5,847 nt of DNA from positions 1 to 5,847 of the forward strand of contig URWH01000127.1 in NCBI GenBank assembly GCA_900551515.1. The letters run 5' to 3'. Origin of the DNA: an uncultured Porphyromonadaceae bacterium (lineage in GTDB: Bacteria; Bacteroidota; Bacteroidia; Bacteroidales; Muribaculaceae). Each line of letters begins with the position of its first letter. The stretch's first letter is position 1. The translations under genes were made by a program, and so were the position numbers. This document shows positions 1 to 5,847 of the stretch, in pieces. The notes beneath the pieces were generated by a model. It had not been told where the DNA came from and searched no databases. It saw only the letters and a list, made by a program, of their open reading frames with translations.

Positions 1-2
1 TG

Positions 3-3000
3 AATTTCAACATGACCTACAACACCGATGCCACCTTCGACTTCGACTCAAAAAACATCAAGCTCCAGTATGAAGGCAAGGAAGACGACATCGTGAAAAG
101 CATCGAAGCCGGCAACGTCAGCATGACCACCGGTTCGTCGCTCATCCGAGGCAGCACGGCGCTCTTCGGCATCAAGGCCAAGCTGCAGTTTGGCCGCCTT
201 ACCGCCACCGCTCTCGTCTCGCAGCAGAACTCGGAGTCTCGCTCAATAAGCACAAAAGGCGGCGTGCAGACAACGCCTTTCTCGATCACGGCCGACAACT
301 ACGACCAGAACCGCCACTATTTCCTGGCTCACTTCTTCCGCGACAACTACGACCGCTTCGCTTCGAAACTCCCCTACGTGTCGTCGGGCGTGCAGATCAC
401 CCGCGTCGAGGTGTGGGTCACCAACAAAAACAGCAATTTCAATCAGAGCCGCAACGTCGTGGCTTTCATGGACCTTGGCGAAAACACACATCTCGCCAAC
501 AGCTACTGGCAGGGCGACCCTTCGCTTCCCAACCCCGCCAACGCCTCCAACAATCTGCTCTCGATCATCAAGAACGACTATCCCGACGCACGCAACATCA
601 GCGCAGTTACCCAGGCTCTGGCTCCTCTTGCCGCCTACGGCATTGAAGGGGGCCACGACTACGAGAAAGTGGAGAGCGCACGCCTGCTCGGCGAAAGTGA
701 ATACACCGTCAACAAGACTCTCGGCTACATCTCTTTCAAAAGCCAGATGAACGCCGACGATGTGGTGGGCATCGCTTTTGAATACACCTACAACGGCAAG
801 GTCTATCAGGTCGGCGAATTCTCATCCGACATCACGCAGACCGACCGCTCGCTCTACGTGAAAATGCTCAAGAGCACCACCGTAGCCCCGCAGCTCCCCG
901 TGTGGGACCTCATGATGAAAAACGTTTATTCACTGGGCGCCTATCAGTTGCAGAGCAGCAACTTCAAGCTTCAGGTGAAATATCTCTCCGACACTACGGG
1001 CACTCAGATCAACTATCTGCCCGTACCCGGAATCTCCGATGTGCCCCTCCTTCAGGTGATGAACCTCGACCGCCTCGACTCCAATCAGCAGTCCAATGCC
1101 GACGGATTTTTCGATTACCTCGAGGGCTACACCATCGAGTCGTCGACCGGCAAAGTAATCTTCCCCGTTGTCGAACCGTTCGGCTCGCACCTTGCCGCCA
1201 AGATCGGCAACCCGGCCATCGCCGAGCGCTACGTCTATCAGGAGCTCTACGACTCTACGCTCGTCGTTGCCCGCCAGTTTGCCGACAAAAACAAGTTCAT
1301 GCTCGTCGGTGAATATCAGGCGTCGGCCGGCTCGCAGATAAGGCTCAACGCCATGAACGTGCCGCGCGGCTCCGTGGTGGTGACCGCCGGCGGCGTCGTG
1401 CTCACCGAAAACAGCGACTACACCGTCGACTATGCCATGGGCATCGTCACCATTACCAACCAGAGCATCATCGACTCCGGCCAGAACATCAGCGTCACAC
1501 TCGAAAACCAATCGCTCTTCTCGATGCAACGCAAGACGCTCCTCGGCCTCGACCTCAGCTATGCTTTCAACAAAGACTTCACCATCGGAGGCACGATCCT
1601 CCACTACGGCGAAAAAGCGCTCACCGAAAAGGTGAACATCGGCGACGAGATTGTCAACAACACCATGTGGGGCCTCAACTTCTCCTACACCAAGGACTTC
1701 ATGTGGCTCACCAATCTCATCAACCGCATACCCACGGTCAACGCCACCGCGCCCTCGCGCATCACACTTCAGGGCGAGTTTGCCCAGCTCATCCCCCACA
1801 CACAGAAAACCGGCTCCAACAAGGGCAGCTCCTTCATCGACGATTTTGAATCAGCCCAGACAGGCATCGACCTCCGCTCGCCCTACTCCTGGTTCCTCGC
1901 CTCAACGCCCTACGACAACGGCGCCACGGCGCTGTTCCCGGAAGCCGCGCTCAGCAACAACGTCGACTACGGCAAAAACCGCGCCCTCCTCAACTGGTAC
2001 TATATCGACCGCATGTTCACGTCGCGCAACTCATCGCTCGCTCCGGGCTACATCAGAAGCGACCTCAAACAGCTCTCCAACCCCTATGTGCGCGAGATCA
2101 CGATGCGTGAGATCTATCCCGAACGCCAGCAGACCTACGGCGAATCGTCGACCATTCAGACCCTCAACCTCTCGTTCTACCCCCGCGAACGCGGCCCGTA
2201 CAACCTCGACGCCACCGGCATTGACCAGGACGGCTATCTCACCAACCCCGAGAAACGCTGGGGCGGCATCATGCGCAAGCTCGACAACACCAACTTCGAG
2301 CAGAGCAACATCGAATACGTCCAGTTCTGGCTCCTGAACCCCTTCCTCGATCCTGAGAACCCCAACTACGAGGGCGGCGACCTCTACATCAATCTCGGCG
2401 AACTGTCGGAGGACATCCTCAAGGACGGTCTGAAATCCTACGAAAACGGCCTCCCCTACAACGGCGGCACCGACCACACCACTACCACGGTCTGGGGTCG
2501 CGTCAGCACCGAGAACTCCCTCACCTACGCCTTCGACAACAGCGACAATTCGCGCATCAATCAGGACGTTGGCCTCGATGGGCTCCGCAACGACGACGAA
2601 TTCACCTTCTCGTCCTACTCCTCATATCTCGAATCACTGCGCCGCAACATCTCGCCCGCGACTGCCGAAAAATGGCAGTCCGACGCCTTCTCCCCGCTCA
2701 ACGACCCCGCCGGCGACAACTACCACTTCTACCGAGGCTATGACTACGACGAACAACGTCTCGGTGTGCTCGACCGCTACAAACGCTACAACGGCGTGGA
2801 AGGCAACTCGCTCTCGCCCGACGAGGCTTCCGATCCTCTCTACCAGTCGTCGCGCGCCCTGCCCGATGTCGAGGATATCAATCAGGACAACACGCTGAGC
2901 GAATACGAGCGCTACTACCAGTACCGCATCTCCATCCGCCCCGAAGACCTGGTCGTGGGCCGCAACTATATCACCGACAAACAGACATCGGTCGTAGCCA

Positions 3001-5390
3001 CCCGCGACGGCGGCGAACAGACCGTCGACTGGTATCAGTTTAAAATTCCTTTGAGCGAATACGAGAAAATCGTAGGCTCGATCAACGGCTTTTCTTCGAT
3101 TCGCTTCATGCGCATGTTCATGACCGGCTTCAAAGCCACCACACACCTGCGCTTTGCATCGCTCGAGCTGGTGCGCGGCGAATGGCGCTCCTACGATTTC
3201 AACCTCAACAGCCGCGGCGATGCTCCGGCCGACGGTCAGCTCGACGTTTCTGTGGTCAACATTGAAGAGAACTCCGGACGCACGCCTGTCAACTACGTGC
3301 TCCCTCCCGGCGTGACGCGCATCTCCGATCCCGGACAGTCACAGATCGTGCAGCTCAACGAGCAGTCGCTCTCGCTCGCGGTTTCCGACCTGAAAGCCGG
3401 CGACGCACGCGCCGTCTACCGCAACACATCGCACGACCTGCGCAACTACAAGCGCCTCCAGATGTGGGTACACGCCGAAGCTCCCATCGACGACAACAAA
3501 GCGCTGCGCAACGGCGATCTCTCGGTGTTCATCCGCCTCGGCTCCGACGTCAAAAACAATTTCTACGAATATGAGGTGCCGCTGCGCCTGACCCCTGCCG
3601 GACACTACGCCGACTCGCAGAACGACCGCTTCATCGTGTGGCCCGAGGACAACTTCATGGACATCACCCTGCAGAACCTCGTCGAGCTCAAAAAAGAGCG
3701 AAACGCCGCCAAGCGTTCCGAACAGCCCGGCGTGGGATTCGGCATCCTCTACACCGGACAGGATCCCGATCATCAGAACAACCGCATGGCCGTGATGGGC
3801 AACCCGTCGCTGAGCGACATTCGCGTTATGATGGTGGGCGTGCGCAACAACTCCTCCACGACAAAGGACGGCACCGTATGGCTCAACGAGCTGAAAGTGA
3901 CCGACTTTGAATCGGAAGGCGGATGGGCCGCCGACGGCTCGGCATCGCTCGCCGTTTCCGATATCGCCACGATCAACTTCGGAGCGCACTATGAAAGTGC
4001 CGGTTTCGGCGGTGTAGACCAGAGTCTCAACGAGCGCCGCATGGACGATCTGTCGCGCTACAGCATCGCCGTGCAGGCCGACCTCGGACGCTTCCTGCCT
4101 GAAAAAGCCAAACTGCGCGCTCCGATCTTCTACTCAATGACCAAGGAAAAAACCACTCCAAAATACAACCCGCTCGATCAGGATGTCAAGCTCAAAGACG
4201 CTCTTGAAGGCGCCTCACAGGCCGAACGCGACTCAATCAACGCCTACGCGATCGAAAACTCCACGCAGCAGAATTTCAGCATCTCCGGTCTGCAGTTCGA
4301 TGTACGCAGCAAAAATCCGATGCCCTGGGACCCCGCCAACTTCACATTCAACTTCTCGTTCAACAAGACATCCAAGACCGACCCCACAACCGAATACGAG
4401 AACATCAACGACTACCGCGGCAGCTTCCAGTACACCTACACACCCTACATCAAGGGCATCAAGCCCTTCTCGCATCTCAAAGGCAACTCCAAAGGCATCA
4501 AATTCCTCAAGGACTGGGAGCTCAACTGGTTCCCCAACTCCATCTCTTTCCTGACTTCCATGTCGCGCTACTATTATGAACAGCAGACACGCAGCGCCAC
4601 GGATGTCGACTTCCGCATGCCTGTTTCCGTGAGCAAAAACTTCCTCTGGGACCGCCAGCTCGCCATCACATGGAACCTCACCAAATCGCTGAGCCTTACA
4701 TTCAACTCCAACACATCGGCCCGCATCGAAGAACCGGTCGGCGCCGTCAACAAGAAGCTCTTCCCCGACAAATACCGCGAATGGCGCGACACCGTCTGGA
4801 ACAGCATCCTGCACCTCGGCACGCCCTGGGGCTACAACCAGACATTCACCGGCACCTACCGTGCCCCCTTCAACCGCATCCCCGCTATCGACTTCATTTC
4901 GGCCAACGCCACCTACAACGCCACCTACCGCTGGGATCGCGGCGCCACTATCGACAACACCAATCTCGGCAACTCAATCAGCAATCAGGCCGCCTGGAAC
5001 ATCGACGGACGCCTCAATTTCGAGTCGCTCTACAACAAAAACGCATGGCTTAAACGTGTCAACACCCGCTTCGCATCCTCAACCCGCCGCGGATCGCGCA
5101 ACACCTCGAAACGCGGCTCCTCATCGTCAAAAAAGCCGTCGGCGCCAAAACCAAAACGTTTTGAGCGCACCTACGCGCTCAACCCTGACTCGTCGACCAT
5201 GATCAAGCACAACCTTCGGAATAAGAAAGTGAAAGTGTCCGCCGTAAATGCTGCCGACGATTCGCCGATGGATATATCCACACGTGTGGTCGACGCCAAC
5301 ACCGTCGAAGTGCTCACTCACGGAACTGAAAACGTGAAATTCACTGTCGTCGAAATCCTTAAGGAGAAAAACAGCTTCTGGGATGAAGTT
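3..5390 (+). CDS. sprA: T9SS outer-membrane translocon SprA/Sov, partial at both ends
   Basis: SprA (Sov in Porphyromonas) forms the giant single-chain beta-barrel through which type IX secretion substrates cross the outer membrane of Bacteroidota; it also supports gliding in motile species. Seen here: about 1,796 uninterrupted codons, Asn/Asp/Tyr/Ser-rich with alternating strand patterns and no cysteine-rich or enzymatic motif. Family-typical blocks occur in order: the FDFDSKNIKLQYEGKEDDIV region (~residues 14-33), GYISFKSQMNADDVVGIAFEY (~243), DDFESAQTGIDLRSPYSWF (~613), NWYYIDRMF (~664), NPYVREITMREIYPERQ (~693), NPEKRWGGIMRKLDNTNFEQ (~748), LPDVEDINQDNTLSEYERYY (~953), SIRPEDLVVG, WLNELKVTDFE and YALNPDSSTMIKHNLRNKK (~1725). 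The start lies upstream of the window, and a few hundred N-terminal residues including the signal peptide are missing. Family members are roughly 2,400-2,500 residues, so several hundred C-terminal barrel residues are also absent, replaced in frame by unrelated sequence. The family call is firm; the 3' boundary is approximate to about 20 bases. Confidence 0.93.
2565..2600 (+). other. Second acidic Asp/Gly loop in SprA, degenerate EF-hand-like
   Basis: DVGLDGLRNDDE has Asp at loop position 1, Asp-Gly at 5-6, Asn at 9 and Glu at 12, but Gly replaces the usual Asp/Asn at 3 and Arg the usual hydrophobic residue at 8. It lies about 100 residues before the better loop at 2874. A related Gln-Asp-x-Gly-x-Asp-Gly motif is, as I recall, common in SprA sequences. 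It may be a metal site or simply a tight surface turn. Confidence 0.3.
2874..2909 (+). other. EF-hand-like calcium-loop motif within SprA
   Basis: The twelve residues DINQDNTLSEYE fit the EF-hand/dockerin-type loop: Asp at position 1, Asn at 3, Asp at 5, Thr at 7, a hydrophobic Leu at 8, Ser at 9 and Glu at 12. The loop sits in the LPDVEDINQDN block, which I recall as a conserved signature of SprA proteins, and is followed by the YYQYRISIRPEDL strand. Calcium binding is inferred from the pattern alone; a structural turn without metal would look the same. Confidence 0.5.
5085..5159 (+). other. Basic low-complexity loop in SprA
   Basis: Twenty-five residues between the RVNTRFASST strand and the FERTYALNPDSS block consist almost wholly of Arg, Lys, Ser, Gly and Pro, including RRGSR, SKRGSSSSKK and PSAPKPKR. 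It contains no strand pattern and reads as a flexible solvent-exposed loop or linker. Basic variable segments at this place before a conserved FE motif are, from memory, usual in SprA, so it is probably native sequence and not part of the nearby chimeric join. Confidence 0.55.
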
Positions 5391-5410
5391 GAAGTTGAGC
5401 AAAAGAATTA
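5382..5410 (+). other. Chimeric junction between SprA and AT-rich coiled-coil DNA
   Basis: Upstream, the KEKNSFWDEV residues still look like the SprA segment that precedes the next barrel strands. Downstream, from about EVEQKNYQATF, the protein is a charged coiled coil. GC content drops within roughly 20 bases, from 53% in 5281-5340 to 28% in 5401-5460 (hand counts). The frame is preserved across the join. The exact breakpoint cannot be fixed, because the join sits in or beside a tandem GAAGTT repeat that either parent could have supplied. Confidence 0.75.
5385..5398 (+). repeat. Short tandem hexamer GAAGTT x2 at the junction
   Basis: GAAGTTGAAGTTGA is two copies of GAAGTT plus two bases, lying exactly where composition changes. 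It encodes the EVEVE run. Such a short repeat may be chance, or it may be the microhomology at which two molecules or two assembly paths were joined. Confidence 0.5.
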
Positions 5411-5847
5411 TCAAGCTACCTTTAATATTATGAATAAAGATCTCGAAACTCTGGAACAGAAAATTGCGGAACTTGTAGGTATTCGTGATATGAATGTTGC
5501 GAAGTTTAAAGAAACTAATGATGAATCTTATCGTGCTCGTGGTGTAAAAGCGATTGACATGATTAAGAAAGAAGAAGCTAAACGTGATGAAAAACAGAAA
5601 GAAATTGCTGATCACAAAGTTAGTCTCGATGCCATTAATAATGCTGTAGCTGAACTTACTAAAGTTTATGAAGAACGTCAGAAACAACATGATTCGGCAG
5701 TTTCTCGTAGCACTATTGCTCAGGGAACTTCTAAAGCGGCAGATTTGATTGAAGATATTAGTTCATTTACCAATGCTAATGGTAATAGTAAGTTTGCGGA
5801 AGAAACTCGCCATCAAGAAGAACTTGCTAAACTTAAAATCGCTGGCA
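5391..5847 (+). CDS. Unidentified coiled-coil protein segment fused in frame to SprA; weakly PspA/IM30-like
   Basis: These 152 codons continue the SprA frame and run off the window. The product is almost entirely predicted helix: rich in Glu, Lys, Ala, Asp and Gln, with no Pro, Cys or Trp, and with heptad-like hydrophobic spacing (for example DLETLEQKIAELVG near 5436 and AVAELTKVYEERQKQHD near 5643). A Ser/Asn/Gly hinge at about 5760-5792 separates the long helix from a last one starting near FAEETRHQEELAKLK. The DESYRARGVKA stretch (5520-5552) followed by long charged helices and a hinge resembles the layout of PspA/IM30 membrane-remodelling proteins, including phage-borne ones, but this is a by-eye resemblance only. 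Base composition (about 28-37% GC by hand count of three lines) and codon choice (CGT in 6 of 7 arginines, GCT, GGT, CTT) differ sharply from the SprA part. No promoter or convincing ribosome site precedes it, so its own start is probably missing. It is probably foreign DNA, with a phage or another bacterium both possible. Coding status is likely; function is unknown. Confidence 0.55.

Noticed and set aside
1..3. TGA at the very first bases as the end of an upstream gene
   Set aside because: It is in a different frame from SprA, and SprA sequence is already well under way at base 3, so it is simply out-of-frame bases within the same gene.
930..1799. 289-residue open frame on the minus strand
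   Set aside because: It lies entirely opposite SprA, in GC-rich code whose codon pattern suppresses stops on the other strand. Its product is a Val/Gly/Glu/Asp-rich string with no recognisable motif.
1651..2337. 228-residue plus-strand open frame in another frame
   Set aside because: It is Ser/Thr/Arg/Pro-rich, low-complexity sequence typical of a shifted frame of GC-rich DNA, and it overlaps the strongest SprA blocks.
3339..3989. 216-residue minus-strand open frame, with similar ones at 243-656, 2031-2477, 2634-3146 and 4233-4814
   Set aside because: All mirror SprA codons and have the same shadow composition. The conserved SprA motifs on the + strand explain these bases.
5370..5420. Attachment site or insertion-sequence end at the junction
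   Set aside because: I see no inverted repeat, target duplication, integrase or transposase, and only one side of any insertion is visible. The short GAAGTT repeat is not enough.
5361..5432. AAGGAG at 5361-5366 with ATG at 5383, or the in-frame ATG at 5430, as a start for the tail gene
   Set aside because: The ATG at 5383 is in a different frame and stops after 16 codons, and AAGGAG is 16 bases from it. The ATG at 5430 has no ribosome-site-like sequence before it and lies inside the helix.
5127..5690. 187-residue Phe/Ile-rich minus-strand open frame that looks like a membrane protein
   Set aside because: It is the complement of the Lys/Glu-rich coiled coil (AAA/GAA read backwards gives TTT/TTC). 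It also crosses the composition junction, which a real gene would not be expected to do.

Overview
The window reads as a single open frame on the + strand. It runs from base 3 to the last base (1,948 complete codons), has no stop, and neither a true start nor a true end lies inside it. The first ~5,390 bases encode most of a SprA/Sov protein, the very large outer-membrane translocon of the Bacteroidota type IX secretion system (T9SS). The family, the GC-rich coding (about 60% GC in a hand-counted 60-base line at 4861-4920) and the dominant CGC, CTC, AAC and GAC codons point to a Bacteroidota bacterium. A Bacteroidales gut-type lineage such as Muribaculaceae is my guess and is not demonstrated.

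Layout. Bases 3-~5390 hold about 1,796 residues of SprA, missing the N-terminus (outside the window) and the last part of the beta-barrel. Conserved SprA blocks occur in the expected order. They include DDFESAQ near 1839, the NPYVREITMREIYPE block near 2079, the WGGIMRKLDNTNFE block near 2255, the EF-hand-like LPDVEDINQDNTLSEYE block near 2859, and the YALNPDSSTMIKHNLRNKK block near 5175. A Ser/Lys/Arg-rich loop lies at 5085-5159.

At about 5382-5410 the sequence changes abruptly without losing frame. GC falls to about 28-37% (28% in 5401-5460), codon choice switches to A/T-ending codons with CGT for arginine, and the protein changes from aromatic/Asn-rich beta-strand sequence to a charged alpha-helical coiled coil. 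The coil is 152 residues long and lacks Pro, Cys and Trp. It runs off the right edge. Its helix pattern loosely recalls PspA/IM30-type coiled coils, but I cannot name it with confidence. SprA proteins normally continue for several hundred more barrel residues here, so the join is either an assembly or library chimera or a real in-frame fusion that truncates SprA. The artefact is the simpler explanation, and this junction is the main thing to check.

I see no RNA genes, CRISPR arrays, insertion sequences, promoters or terminators. Almost every base is in the long frame, so there is no intergenic space. Open frames on the opposite strand are compositional shadows.
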